64,000 bases of DNA, from contig OX463832.1 of NCBI GenBank assembly GCA_949825045.1, positions 23,120,552 to 23,184,551 on the forward strand, given 5' to 3'. Shown here piece by piece: positions 41,407-52,841 of this stretch; the first letter of the stretch is position 1, and each line of letters begins with the position of its first letter. Both the position numbers and the translations under genes were made by a program. The notes beneath the pieces were generated by a model. The model did no database searches and was not told the origin of the DNA. It saw only the letters and a list, made by a program, of their open reading frames with translations. Source of the DNA: Argyresthia goedartella. Lineage: Eukaryota; Arthropoda; Insecta; Lepidoptera; Argyresthiidae.

Positions 41407-42198
41407 ATGTCGTCGCCTTTGAAACAGAACCCGTGTGCAGCTACCCTAGAAGTGCAAGCAATCAGCACTTCGTCTAAAATCGCAGACTTCTGGAAGGACA
41501 AGCCCCGGTTATGGTTCGCACATTTTGAAGCAGTAACCACCCCCCAGAAGTTAGGTGACGAATCCAAATTCCACCTAGTCCTTACCAAACTAGCCAAAGA
41601 GGAAATCGAACAAGCCAGTGACATAGTGATTTCCTTATCAGACAGCGGAAAGTACCAGAAGTTAAAAGACAGATTGATTTCGACATATGAAGAATCCCCG
41701 CATCGCAAATTCCAGAGATTATTCACGGACACCGACCTCGGAGACAGAAAACCGTCACAGTTATTAAGAAAAATCAAGGAGCTTGGGGAAGGTCAAATCA
41801 ACGACGAAACTGCAAAAATGTTTTGGCTAAAACAATTACCGACCTCCTTAACCTCAATACTTTCGGCAAATAAAGAGAAAGGAATTGACGATTTAGCCCA
41901 GATGGCCGACAATATTTACGAAGTCTCGAGCTTCGAACAAGTTGCTGCGCTAAGCAGGGTCGACGACCCAGTAACGCAACTAACTGCTGAGCTAGCGAAA
42001 GTAAAGATTGAGTTAGCTGCAATTCATAATAACAACAATCGTCGGCAGTTTTATCGCAGTAAGCCATTCTCAAGTTCACGGTCAGGAAGCCCGTTTCCAT
42101 TCCGGAGAAACTCGAAGTTATGCTTTTATCGTTCACGTTTTGGCAATAGAGCTTTCAAGTGCGAGGCTCCGTGTTCCTGGAAGCAACAGGGAAACTAA
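41407..42198 (+). CDS. Gypsy Gag
   Basis: A 263-codon open frame starts shortly after the primer-binding site. IADFWKDKPRLWFAHFEAV and KFHLVLTKLAKEEIEQA are typical of the capsid region of insect Gypsy-type Gag (the arthropod DUF7041 type). A QLLRKIKELGEGQI and MFWLKQLP segment follows. The C-terminus has a Cys/His motif, CFYRSRFGNRAFKCEAPCSW, in which the usual His is replaced by Arg. Gag would form the particle. The pol frame overlaps its last 40 bases. Confidence 0.8.
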   Translation: MSSPLKQNPCAATLEVQAISTSSKIADFWKDKPRLWFAHFEAVTTPQKLGDESKFHLVLTKLAKEEIEQASDIVISLSDSGKYQKLKDRLISTYEESPHRKFQRLFTDTDLGDRKPSQLLRKIKELGEGQINDETAKMFWLKQLPTSLTSILSANKEKGIDDLAQMADNIYEVSSFEQVAALSRVDDPVTQLTAELAKVKIELAAIHNNNNRRQFYRSKPFSSSRSGSPFPFRRNSKLCFYRSRFGNRAFKCEAPCSWKQQGN

Positions 42199-43415
42199 AG
42201 CGGGCATGCACTGAGGCGGAGCTGTGTGCTTTTTCACAATTTCATCGCCTATTTATCACAGACAAGAAGACTGGAGAAAAATATTTGATCGATACTGGCG
42301 CGAACATATCTGTACTTAAACGCAAGCTGAAGCATTCCGGGAAAACAGATTACTCATTACATGCTGCCAACGGTTCAAAGATCAGCACATATGGAGAACG
42401 ATGTTGTGCCCTTGATCTCGGGCTTCGAAGAACTTTTAAATGGAACTTCGTGATCGCCGATGTCAATACCTCTATCATTGGAGCAGATTTTCTGGAGCAT
42501 CATGATTTATGGGTTGATTTACGCAGAAAAAGGTTGATTGACAACACTACCAAACTATCATCCAGAGGTAGAACCATAATAGCAAACCAAGCCACTTTAA
42601 GTACCATTGATGGGAGTCTTGTTATCGCAGACTTACTTCGGAGATATCAGCGCATCACCGTACCCACATCTTTGAAGATTAGTCCCAAGCACAACGTTCA
42701 ACATTTCATAGAGACGCAAGGCCCTCCGGTCGCTTGTAGAGCCAGGCCTCTCCCTCCAGAAAGGTACAGGACGGCTCAAAAGGATTTCCAGGATATGATG
42801 GATATGGGAATATGTCGACCGTCAAACAGTTCATGGGCCAGTCCTTTGCATATGGTGAAGAAGAAAAATGGTGAATGGAGACCATGTGGAGATTATAGAG
42901 CCCTGAACAATATAACAGTCCCTGACCGGTATCCACTCCCACGGTTACTAGATTTCACTTACATTCTCGAGGGGAAACGCATTTTTAGCAAAATCGATAT
43001 CCGGAAAGCATATCATTGCATACCAATGGCTCCGAGAATGACATTTGGACTTCGGAACGCCGGTCAGACTTTTCAACGATTTATGGACTCAATATTCAGA
43101 CATCAAATATCTTCACAACGCGGCGGAGCATCTTATCAAGAGCCAAAGGATGAAAACATATCAGATTTCACATTTTGTTTCGTCGACGACATCCTTGCAT
43201 CAGAAAATGAAGAGCAGCATTGCAAACATTTGGAGATAATTTTCAAGAAATTAGATGAACATGGTCTTACAATGAATCTGGAAAAATGCGAATTCATGAA
43301 GAAGGAAATAGATTTTTTGGGGTATCATGTATCCTGTAACGGGATTTCCCCCACTCAAGAAAAACTTGAGGCTATAACCAACTTTCCTAAACCAGAAAAG
43401 GTGAACATTCTATAG
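42159..43415 (+). pseudogene. Gypsy protease and reverse transcriptase
   Basis: A 418-codon frame overlaps gag. The aspartic protease has YLIDTGANISVLKRK (DTGA). RT has WASPLHMVKKKNGEWRPCGD, LDFTYILEGKRIFSKIDIRK (catalytic Asp), FGLRNAGQTFQRFMD and FCFVDDILASENEEQH (FVDD pair), then FLGYHVSCNGISPT. It stops early after PEKVNIL, where the family continues with a YRKF region. A deletion and frameshift near 43410 remove it, so RT is disconnected from RNase H. Confidence 0.85.
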
Positions 43416-43452
43416 AAGCAGCATTCCAAAAGCGGCATTTTATCGAGCAGAG

Positions 43453-44369
43453 TTGAACAAATATTTACATGGCTGCAAGAGGAACGATAAGAGTGTAATT
43501 AAATGGACCAAGACAGGGGAAGAGTCTTTCGAAAAATGCAAGGAGCTTATGAAAAATTTAGCAAGTTTATCTCACCCTGCTAATAATGCATCCATCTCGC
43601 TTATGACTGATGCTAGCAATGACTGCGTGGGCGCCGTTTTGCAACAAAAGGAGGATGGTGAATGGAAACCCCTCGGATTTTTTTCAAAAAACCTGACAGA
43701 CGCAACAAAAATATTCTACGTATGATCGAGAGCTTTTGGGTATCTACCTAGCTGTGAAGCATTTCCAAAGACTCGTGATAGGACGAGATTTTACTATCTA
43801 CACACACCATAAACCAATAACTTTCGCATTTTCCAAAAAACCAAATATTGATGACCCACCTCGGAGAATTCGTCAACTAGACTACATATCACAGTATAGC
43901 ACAGACATAAGGCATATTAGCGGATCAGACAACGTGGTTGCAGATGCCTTATCAAGGGTGATCGAGGAGATAATCACTCCTTCAGAAATTGACTTCGAGG
44001 AAATGGTCGAATTTCAACGCACGGATGCAAATCTTAAAGAGCTTTTTAAGAAATCAAATCTGACATTAACCAAGTTTAGTGTGCCCGGCAGTAATTCCCA
44101 GCTATATTGCGATACCTCAACCGGGCAACCGAGACCGTATGTTCCTGCAGTATTTCGGAAGAAAATTTTCGACGCGATTCATGGTTTGAGTCATCCAGGA
44201 AAACGAACCACACGAAAAATGTTTTCAAAAAGATTTGTTTGGGATAACATGAACAAGGAAATAAACGAGTGGTGTAAAACATGCCTATCATGCCAGAAAT
44301 GCAAGGTTACTAGGCACACTATTTCACCTATCGACACATTCATGCCCGCTCAGCGTTTTGACACCTATC
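43453..44369 (+). pseudogene. Gypsy RNase H and integrase N-terminal part
   Basis: SLMTDASNDCVGAVLQQKE (RNase H, catalytic Asp) and IYTHHKPITFAFSKKP follow in a new frame after about 43730. DALSRVIEEI closes RNase H. The integrase zinc domain is present (His-Gly-x-x-His-Pro-Gly at about 44190 and CKTCLSCQKCK at about 44278). The frame then runs into LINE E at about 44370; the DDE core that should follow RFDTY is absent. Confidence 0.8.
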
Positions 44370-44719
44370 GTTTAAAAACCAATGACGAATCAACTAACCA
44401 CATAATTATGAACTTCACCACAACTTTACATAAAGACGGCTTCCTAAGAAATACCGCAGCATATAACAAGGCCCACAAGGGTACGAAGCTGAACACATCC
44501 CATCTCCAGCTTCTCGGTCCTGCTCAACACGTATATATCAATGAATCCCTAACGCAACAAGGAAGGAAACTAGCGTACCTCGCCCGACAGGCCGCCAAAG
44601 CGAACAACTATCACTCCACCTGGACGTATCTGGGTATCACATACCTGAAGAAAACCGAAGATTTGCCGGCGGTTCGCATTGTCAATGAGAGAGACTTAGA
44701 TAAGTTAAACATGAAATGA
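44370..44719 (+). pseudogene. LINE E ORF1, C-terminal fragment
   Basis: AQHVYINESLTQQGRKLAYL and a run to RIVNERDLDKLNMK match the FP-like nucleic-acid-binding domain seen in LINE D ORF1 (IHVNEHLT...). The N-terminal part is lost to 5' truncation. The stretch 44720-45183 is non-coding with CA-rich repeats. Confidence 0.65.
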
Positions 44720-45183
44720 CTAGCAAATTTTAAAGCTCCTTTTAATTCTTACTCTTCCATTTATATTGTCAACATCTCTGTAATTATTGCTTCGATACAT
44801 TTTATCCCCTACCCTATCCCAGATAACTTGAACTACTCAACACCCACCACCCCCATTCTCACGACAACTATTCATGACACTACACCACTTGCACATAGAC
44901 ATACAAAAACAGAAACATATATTTACACACATACACATCTACGAACACATACAATACACACATATACACTACAATACACATATCCTACAAAACATTCCTC
45001 ACCCGAAAATTGCTCAGATATCTCGTTCACCTATTATACCATGCTTTTACACACGCTTTCACACCTTTCACATAAGCTCTCTCACACCCTTTCATACATT
45101 GTCTACGTGATAAACCCTGTCAAACTTACATCTGATCGAAATTCACCTGGTTTAACTTATAACACTCACAATGCTTGACACAA

Positions 45184-48100
45184 ATACTGAAATACTGAAA
45201 TACTGAAATACTCATTTATTCATAAATCATAATAATTTATATGTCAGACAGGAAATAGTACATATGAGTTTTACAAAAAATGTCAAGTTAGTAAAAGATA
45301 TTATTCTTTTACAATTATACTACACCTTATTATACAATAGTATAACATTCAAATAGGTATTATATCAATGTCAAGTAAATTAAATTAATATTATTATGTC
45401 ATGATACTATGATAAATCAATATACAATTTGTATGAAAATATAGCTTAACGGACAGGGAATTACTTTCATATTCTGAAAGAATTCGTCAGTTGTATAGCA
45501 TGCCATACCAACCAGTATCTGTTTCAACTTAGAAATGAATATGCTCTCACTAGTCGCGCTTTTGATGTGATCAGGAAGACAGTTATAAATCTTGGGCACA
45601 AGAGTAAATAAACACTTGTTGGCTTTGTTGAGTCTCCTGGATGGTACATACAGGTGATCACGACGTCGGGTGTTGATAATATGCGTGTCACTTTTCTTTG
45701 CAAATTGTGACAAGTTCCGTCTCGCGTACTTAGCTATTTCTAATATGTATAGCGAGGGAAGAGTTAGAATTTTATACTTGATAAAGAGCTCTTTTGCAGA
45801 AAAGTCCCAAGGCACGCCCGTTATGATTCTTACTGCCCGTTTCTGCATCCTTAGAGCCCTTTCGCAGTCTGAGGCGTCTCCCCATAGGTCCACCCCGTAA
45901 ACTATTATGGAGTGAAAGTATCCATAGTATGCTTTCATAATATTGTCAATGGTTAATGTGGGGGCCAGCCTAGACAGAGCGAAGCAAGCTGAGGATAGTC
46001 TATTGCACGTGGCATCGATGTGCGGTGCCCACGTGAGGCCGGCGTCGATGGTGAAGCCCAGGTAGCGGACCTGGTCCACCTGCGGTACCGTGACTCCATC
46101 ACAACTCACGTTCAGCTCATGACCCCTAGTTTTCCTTAACTGAAAGTGCATAACCTTGGTTTTTTCGAGGTTCAGTAGCATTCCGTTGACAGAAAACCAA
46201 TGAGCCAACTTACTCGTTACGCGACTTAACTTTAATTTTAGCATCTCAAAATCGTCAGCAGCTACAATTACGCAAGTGTCATCGGCGAATAGGACGTATT
46301 CAGCTTCATCAGAAGCAACAGAGATGTCGTTCATTATGATGAGGAACAAAATGTTGCCCATAATTGAGCCTTGAGGCACAGCACAGTTTCCAACTTGCTG
46401 AAGTTCAGACTTAGCACCAAGAACGAAAGTGCACTGCTGGCGGCGCGACAAGAAACTGGATATGATTTTGTGAAAATTATCCTTTACACCGTACCTGTTC
46501 AACTTCTCCAGTATGAGCGCATGGTTGACAAGATCGAAGGCGCGCGACAGGTCGCAGAACATGGCCGCGACCTGTCGCCCGTCCTCGAGCCGGCCCATCA
46601 CTCGCACTACCACGTCACGAGCGGCGTCCACTGTCGACCGGTTTGATTGATAGGCATATTGTTGTTTGTTCAGTAAGTTATTATGTCTAAAGTGCTCGTC
46701 CAATCTGTTGCTAATGATACGTTCAAACGCTTTAGAGAATATCGGTATTTGTGCAATCGGTCTGTAGCTTTTTTCTACGTCCATCTCGCCCTTGCCTTTG
46801 TACACTGGTTGAATTTTTATTTGTTTAAGAGACTGCGGGTAAACGCCACTTTCAACGCATTTATTAAGAAGCATACATAATAACGAAATTACAACTGGGG
46901 GTGTATAATCAAATACATGAGTTGGCATGTTATTTATATCAGTCGAGTTTTTACGTTTTATACTTTTTATCACGGATACCAGCTCGGAAAGTGTTATTGG
47001 TATAAATTGCAACTTTAGCTCTGCCGTGCCCTCAAGGTATGAGTTGAGGTAGTTCATAGCTATTGAGAGGTCGGGTCGTGCACGGGGGTCATTGTTGGCC
47101 TCTACGTAGTAGCGATTGAGGGCGGCGGCGGCTGCACCCGCGCGCTGCACCTGGCTGTTCCCGGCAGACTTGCTCACCAGCAGGTCGAGGGCTCCCCCGC
47201 GCCGCGCCTCGCTTCGGCCAGTTTCAGCCTCAATTACTCGCCACACGGTGCGGCGCATGTCCAACTTTGGGTTGTCGATTTGTTTGTTAATGAAGTCACG
47301 ACGTGAGTTACGTAATTCCATTGAATATTGCATTTCGAGCCGCAACAAGTCACTGGTTGGTAGGCAATTGTCATGTTTATCACTATGGTTCGCTAATGCA
47401 AATTTAATTTTGCGAATTTCGCATCGCAGTTTTTTAACCCTATGATTGGCCCAGGAGAAAGGTTTTTTTTTTACAGGATATTTTCTAATAGGGAAGTATA
47501 CTTGATAAAGATGCTTAGTTACATTAAGAATTGAGTTTAATTGGTCACTAGGACAGTGCCACTTATGAAATATGTTATCCCAGTTATACATAGATAGGGC
47601 CTCGTAGAAATTATCAATTTGGAGTTGCGAAAACAATCGTTTACAGGTAACCTCATTATAGTTCAAATGTTGACCTTTTATTTGAGCTACAACAATAAAC
47701 CCAGAATGATCCGACAAATACATTTCGACAGGGGTCACTTTTAGAATATCATTAATCGGAATGTTAGTGTAGGCATGGTCGAGGCAAGTGCTACTAGATG
47801 ATGTCACTCTAGTAGGAAAATTAACTAACGTTACAAAACCATGTTGTTTTAAAGAAGAAATTAATCTCTTAGACGGTAACGTTTTACTTAAAATGTCAAT
47901 GTTGATATCAACAACTAAAATGAGTTTATAATTATTGGATGCATTTAAATCAAGTAAAGAGTTAATTTTAGGAAAAGAGATATCAATGTCACCTCTGTTT
48001 TCACCTTGTGGGGGTCTATAAATACAGACAAAGATCAGGTCTAGACCGACACACTCGACCGCACACACCTCGAAGTGCATCTCCACGGACAGCGCGGCGA

Positions 48101-48604
48101 ACTCCCTGCGCGCGATGGTGAGGAGGTCTGGCCGCACGTAGATGCAGGCGCCGCTCCCTCGCGGGTCGTGCGCGCGTAGCTCGCCGCCAGCTTGTAGTTT
48201 GCCATTCGGACACAGGACAGCTCGTTGGGACGGAGGAAGTGTTCGGTGATGCACAGAACATCCACGTCTTTATGGAGCAACTGAAGTTCACATTCTAGTT
48301 GGAAGCATTTATTCTCCAGTCTATTTATGTTCTGGTGGATTATCGATATGTTACGCGATATTATATTGGTTATCATCGTAGTACCATTTCCAGTATCAGT
48401 GGCAGTGTCATTAGAGTCCAGGTGGTTAAGGAGTCTCGGCTGGGGAGGACTCGGCGGCAGCGGCAGGACAGGTTGGGGCTGCGGCGGTGGGGGCACCGGT
48501 GACGTCACAGCGCTGAGCGCTCTGACCCCGCTGTTGGTAGCGGGGCTTGGCAGGAAACCAGTCACAATATTTAACGTGCGGGGGCCACAAAGCAGGCGAG
48601 TCAA
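45184..48604 (-). mobile_element. LINE F, 5'-truncated, inside LINE E
   Basis: It runs from an (aaatactg)n-type 3' tail at about 45184-45210 to the start of its ORF2 near 48604. It interrupts LINE E ORF2 about four codons after the ATG. Target duplication could not be settled by eye. It belongs to the same broad Jockey/CR1 group but differs from LINEs C, D and E. Confidence 0.75.
45417..48604 (-). pseudogene. LINE F ORF2 (endonuclease and reverse transcriptase)
   Basis: The first segment (48604 to about 48190) starts MTRLLCGPRTLNIVTG, has a Pro-rich stretch, then SIIHQNINRLENKCFQLECE and LCITEHFL (endonuclease). A frame change near 48190 leads into 945 open codons. These contain VCIYRPPQGENRGDID, KLILVVDINIDIL, SYRPIAQIPIFSKAFERII, FCDLSRAFDLVNH (catalytic Asp), AVPQGSIMGNILFLII and YVLFADDTCVIV (FADD pair), and end QILVGMACYTTDEFF. 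The long open RT frame suggests a fairly young copy with one frameshift. Confidence 0.85.
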
Positions 48605-51538
48605 CTGATATCGAGCGAGTCAAATGATATAATTAAAGACCTGGATAATTTTACTATCTGTCATTCGTCAACATGTGATATAGAAGATTGCCCGAACATA
48701 ATATCTAAGCCGGTACATACTATTAAAATATTACATCAGAATATTCGTAGCGTCAATAAAAACTTTCCTAGTCTACTAACACTCCTAGAAAGATCTAACA
48801 CTGACTGGGACTTTATTATTCTCACAGAATGTTGGCTACAAAATAATCCAAGCATTCCTTCACTAGATGGTTACAGCTATATTAAAACTAATAGAAATAA
48901 AACTCAAAATGAAGGTGTAATTATATTTTATAAAAATAACTCAACTTTATCTATATCCATTTCCGAACCCAACCTAAGTGATGCTAACGGTCTAACCATA
49001 AAAATCGACTCCAGTACTCTTCTGCTGGCAATTTATAGACCACCTGGATATAAAAATGTCAATCCTTTTTTCGAATCACTAAATGACCTCCTCAGTAGCT
49101 CCAACGTTTCCAACACTATACTTATAGGCGACATTAATATAGACATTTTGGATCACAACACCGACATTAATTCACCAACCTACCTTAACCTAGTAGCTTC
49201 GCATAGCATTTTACCAGCTCACTTATTACCTACTCATGGTAAAACATGTCTAGATCATGTAATGGTCAAAACCAAACTTCCTGCTTCCTGTTATGTTGCC
49301 CAAACATCGGTCACAGATCATGACTCGTTAATATTTATACTAGAGCGAGAATTAAATCATATGAAACCATTATCTACAGTCACAAAGATAGATTACGAAG
49401 GGCTGGACAAGGACATGGAAAGTCTAAACTTCGACTCGCTCTATGATAACTCCGACCCTAACGTTGCCGCAACACTACTTATCTCTAAATTATCTAGCAA
49501 AATTAAATCAAATACTAAAACTATCTCAGTCCCTAACCGAAAGCGCATAACAAAGCCCTGGATCACACTCGGATTACTTCGTTGCATGAGAAACCGGGAT
49601 AATCTTCATAAAAAAAACAAAAAGAACCCAAACAATGACGTTATCTCTACCACGTACAAACGGTACAGAAATTTCTGCAACCAGCTAATAAAAAAGGTAA
49701 AGAATGAATATGAGAAAAAATTGGTACAAAATGCATCCAAAACCAGCAATAAAATGCTTTGGGATACTATAAAACGGATTGCCCACTCTAATTCGAAACT
49801 TAACCCTGCATCAGAGCTCATATCTCCTTCAGAACCTATTGCCTCAGTTAATAAAATAAACAACTTTTTTGCGTCTATTGGAAAAAACCTAGCAGATAAA
49901 ATCTCTCCTCCATTATCCAAAGTCACACCCAAACGTACTTCTCCTTTTTCTTGCGCTCTAACACCAACTGATGAGGTAGAAGTACGAAAATGCATCCTTA
50001 ACTTAAAAAAAAACAATACTATAGGTCGCGATAACATCTCCGGAGACTTCCTAAAACGTTTTCAATCTATCCTAATCAAACCAATAACATTCCTAGTCAA
50101 CCTAATCTTCTCTACTGGTATCTTTCCAACTGCTTTCAAGCTCGCTGAAGTGATTCCAATCTATAAAAGTGGTGACAGAGACAGTGTCAATAATTACAGA
50201 CCTATCTCAATACTTTCAAAGCTATCTAAAATAGTCGAAAAACTCCTAAACAAACGCCTCGTTAGTTACCTAGAATCTAAACACCTTCTTTCTAGCTCAC
50301 AGTTCGGATTTAGATCCGGTGTTTCTACTAAAGAGGCAGTCCACGAGTTGACTGAACACATAGTGTCAAAATTGGACAGCAAAAAGAAAGTTATTGCAAT
50401 ATTCCTTGATCTTGCTAAAGCGTTCGATAGTGTCTCTGTCCCACTGCTACTGGATAAGCTTGAGAGCATTGGTGTCCGCGACACGCACCTCAATCTGTTT
50501 AATGACTATCTAACTAATAGGAAGCAGAGGGTAAGAGTTGGTGACTTCACTAGCGATGACTTGCCAATAACATACGGAGTCCCTCAAGGCAGCGTCCTAG
50601 GTACAACTCTATTTCTTATATTTATTAATGACCTCTGTGATACACGACTAGCAAATGGCAAACTTATTACCTTTGCAGACGACACAGCGCTGATATTCCA
50701 TGGGGATACTTGGGAGGAGGCGTTTGGTTTTGCTCAATTGGGTTTCGATGAAGTGTATTCCTGGCTAAGAAACAACCGTCTTTCCCTTAATGTCGACAAA
50801 ACGAAATTTATGCCATTCTCACTTAAAAGTATACCATCTGGAATCTTTGATAACTATTCAATTAGAGCTCATTCTTGCTACTCAACCTTCCCCTGTTCTT
50901 GCAGCCACTTAAGCCTATCATTAAATATCAAATACTTGGGTGTAATAATTGATAATACCCTTCGTTTCAATCTACATCTCGATCTTATATCTTCCAGGAC
51001 TCGCAAACTCATATACATTTTTAAGAACCTTCGGCATGTTGCTGACAAAAATATCATCAAAATGGTATATATAGCGTTGTGTCAGTCAATTATATCCTAC
51101 TGTATCACTGTTTGGGGGGGAACAAATAAAACAAATCTATTAAAACTCGAAAGAGCCCAACGCTCAGTTCTTAAGGTAAGTCTGTCCCTACCATTCCTAT
51201 TTCCCACTCAACAACTCTATCCATTGGCTGATGTTCTGTCCGTCAGAAAACTATTTATTCTGAACACCATACTGAAGCAACACTCTTTAATAAGCTACGA
51301 TCCAGCACTCTTTGCCTCCAAACGACGCAATAACAAGGTCTGTAATTCGCGCACCACTTGGTCTACCGACTTCTCTCATAGATTTTTTGGCTTTTTAGGA
51401 GAGTATCTCTACAATAGGATAAATAAAAAAATTGAAATATACTCTCTTACAAAATACGAATGTAAAAGAGTACTAACAGCGTGGCTAAAATCACTAAGCT
51501 ATGAGGACACTGAAAGTCTTCTGTCAATCATCTCCTGA
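48605..51538 (+). CDS. LINE E ORF2, right part (endonuclease and RT)
   Basis: The frame is open from the LINE F edge to TGA at 51538, about 976 codons; the first in-frame ATG is at 49148, but the domain starts earlier. It contains IKILHQNIRSVNKN, IILTECWLQNNPS, LLAIYRPPGYKN, LIGDINIDIL (endonuclease), RPISILSKLSKIVEKLL, FLDLAKAFDSVSV (catalytic Asp), YGVPQGSVLGTTLFLIF and LITFADDTALIF (FADD pair). It is intact except that LINE F separates it from its start codon near 45172. Confidence 0.8.
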   Translation: MISSESNDIIKDLDNFTICHSSTCDIEDCPNIISKPVHTIKILHQNIRSVNKNFPSLLTLLERSNTDWDFIILTECWLQNNPSIPSLDGYSYIKTNRNKTQNEGVIIFYKNNSTLSISISEPNLSDANGLTIKIDSSTLLLAIYRPPGYKNVNPFFESLNDLLSSSNVSNTILIGDINIDILDHNTDINSPTYLNLVASHSILPAHLLPTHGKTCLDHVMVKTKLPASCYVAQTSVTDHDSLIFILERELNHMKPLSTVTKIDYEGLDKDMESLNFDSLYDNSDPNVAATLLISKLSSKIKSNTKTISVPNRKRITKPWITLGLLRCMRNRDNLHKKNKKNPNNDVISTTYKRYRNFCNQLIKKVKNEYEKKLVQNASKTSNKMLWDTIKRIAHSNSKLNPASELISPSEPIASVNKINNFFASIGKNLADKISPPLSKVTPKRTSPFSCALTPTDEVEVRKCILNLKKNNTIGRDNISGDFLKRFQSILIKPITFLVNLIFSTGIFPTAFKLAEVIPIYKSGDRDSVNNYRPISILSKLSKIVEKLLNKRLVSYLESKHLLSSSQFGFRSGVSTKEAVHELTEHIVSKLDSKKKVIAIFLDLAKAFDSVSVPLLLDKLESIGVRDTHLNLFNDYLTNRKQRVRVGDFTSDDLPITYGVPQGSVLGTTLFLIFINDLCDTRLANGKLITFADDTALIFHGDTWEEAFGFAQLGFDEVYSWLRNNRLSLNVDKTKFMPFSLKSIPSGIFDNYSIRAHSCYSTFPCSCSHLSLSLNIKYLGVIIDNTLRFNLHLDLISSRTRKLIYIFKNLRHVADKNIIKMVYIALCQSIISYCITVWGGTNKTNLLKLERAQRSVLKVSLSLPFLFPTQQLYPLADVLSVRKLFILNTILKQHSLISYDPALFASKRRNNKVCNSRTTWSTDFSHRFFGFLGEYLYNRINKKIEIYSLTKYECKRVLTAWLKSLSYEDTESLLSIIS

Positions 51539-51918
51539 TGATCTCCCCCTGTCCTTCCACACACACACCCACACACCCTCACACACACCCACATACCTAC
51601 TCACACACACACACACACACGCACACACCCCACACACACCTCACTTACACACACTTCCAATCTCTGACACTCCACACCATTACACTCTCTTACCTCTCTG
51701 ATAATTAAATTGCACCTACCTTGGGTACCTTGATTACTCCGGTTCAGCGTCGGGAGAGGCTGGTAATCTGTCAAACAGGACCTCCTAGTACGGATACCAG
51801 TCTCTCACATAGATAAGACAAAACGCATAGCACCTAAGTTAAACAATGTTACACCATATAAAACTATGTGAGAGAACAAAATAAACTTTTTTGTATTTTT
51901 TGTATTTTGTATTTGTAA

Positions 51919-52370
51919 TAAGGCTTCCCGGGGAATTCTTTGGTGATTCTGGCTTGCGATCAACGTATCACGACTACGTGCAAGATTTGAAACAACGAAT
52001 ATCAAAAAACTGCTTCATTCCGAGGAGAGAGAATCACCAAAACAAGTATTTCGTCCACCCCGAGTTAAGCTCCTGCTCTCACGTTTTCATCAAGAGAGAA
52101 GGTGTCGCCAAAGGTCTGATTCCTCCTTATGAAGGGCCTTACGAAGTTCTACGACGTACGGCGAAATATTTCGTCATCAACAAGAACAACACCGTCGACA
52201 CATTTTCAATTGATAGATTAAAGCCAGCTTTCCTACCAGCAGATCAGCCGAGTTCCATCACGTTCCCGCTACCAACGAGCAAAGCGGAAGACTCAGTTGT
52301 CAAGTCAGCACGACCAACAACATCCAAATTTGGTCGAAGGTACAAACAAACGTTGAGATTCCAACTTTGA
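51919..52370 (+). pseudogene. Gypsy integrase C-terminal part
   Basis: Resumes pol after LINE E with RLPGEFFGDSG, then HVFIKREGVAKGLIPPYEGP, YEVLRRTAKYFVI and SIDRLKPAFLP, the usual C-terminal SH3-like part of insect Gypsy integrases. The catalytic core between RFDTY (44369) and RLPGEFF is missing. Confidence 0.75.
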
Positions 52371-52387
52371 TGACGGCACTCGTTTGG

Positions 52388-52434
52388 TATAAATAGCGAA
52401 TTGGTAAATCATAGAGTATCATTCGCTATTCAGT
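52388..52434 (+). promoter_or_regulatory. Candidate TATA box and initiator for the small ORF
   Basis: tataaata at 52388 is followed 33 bases later by a tcattc initiator-like motif (about 52419) and by tcagt at 52430-52434, the arthropod initiator core. It lies just after pol and 30 bases before the ATG at 52464. Confidence 0.35.
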
Positions 52435-52463
52435 AAACCAGCAGGAAACGCAACGAAACCACC

Positions 52464-52724
52464 ATGGGCGGATATAACTCCAAGGAACAACTAACCATGA
52501 CCCAAAACAACGGGATACAAGACGCCACCAAATTGACGGAAAATATCGCCGAGCGGATTCGCCAGGAGGTGATAAAAGAGTTCAACGGTCATCGGGAGAT
52601 GATTCTTGCGACGCTCGGGATCCTCACCATACTAGCGGCCATCGTGTTCTTCATGGTGGCCAAACGTTTTTTTAACGGAAGAGTTGGCGCCGCACTCCGG
52701 AAGAGGGGGATTACCTCAGCCTAA
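52464..52724 (+). CDS. Small membrane-protein ORF in the Gypsy env position
   Basis: An 86-codon frame with a good start context (accaccATGG). It begins MGGYNSKEQ, where Gly2 and Ser6 fit an N-myristoylation signal. A helical segment (TENIAERIRQEVIKEF) precedes one hydrophobic span at about residues 47-66 (ILATLGILTILAAIVFFMVA). A basic tail follows (KRFF, RKRG). It lies between pol and the polypurine tract, where env sits in some Gypsy elements, but it is far too small for a fusion glycoprotein and has no signal peptide. It is probably expressed from its own or a spliced RNA. Function unknown. Confidence 0.6.
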   Translation: MGGYNSKEQLTMTQNNGIQDATKLTENIAERIRQEVIKEFNGHREMILATLGILTILAAIVFFMVAKRFFNGRVGAALRKRGITSA

Positions 52725-52841
52725 CTAGTCGCAATGTATAGTATTATTTAATTTAAATGTTTTCGTGCTTTGTTTTTTTACTTTTCCATTTATCGTAATT
52801 TACTTACTATTGCCTTTTTGTAAGGGGGGGGGGGGGGTATC

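Larger units (their letters stand above)
44370..51918 (+). mobile_element. LINE E, 5'-truncated, split by LINE F
   Basis: It contains the C-terminal part of ORF1 (to 44719), a CA-rich spacer of about 450 bases, the ORF2 start near 45172, an opposite-strand LINE F (about 45184-48604), the rest of ORF2 (to 51538) and a CA-rich 3' UTR. It ends in tttttgtattttgtatttgtaa at about 51918. It sits in the Gypsy integrase region. Confidence 0.75.

Noticed and set aside
52464..52724. Retroviral-type envelope gene
   Set aside because: Only 86 codons, no signal peptide, no fusion or cleavage motif. Described instead as a small membrane-protein ORF of unknown role.
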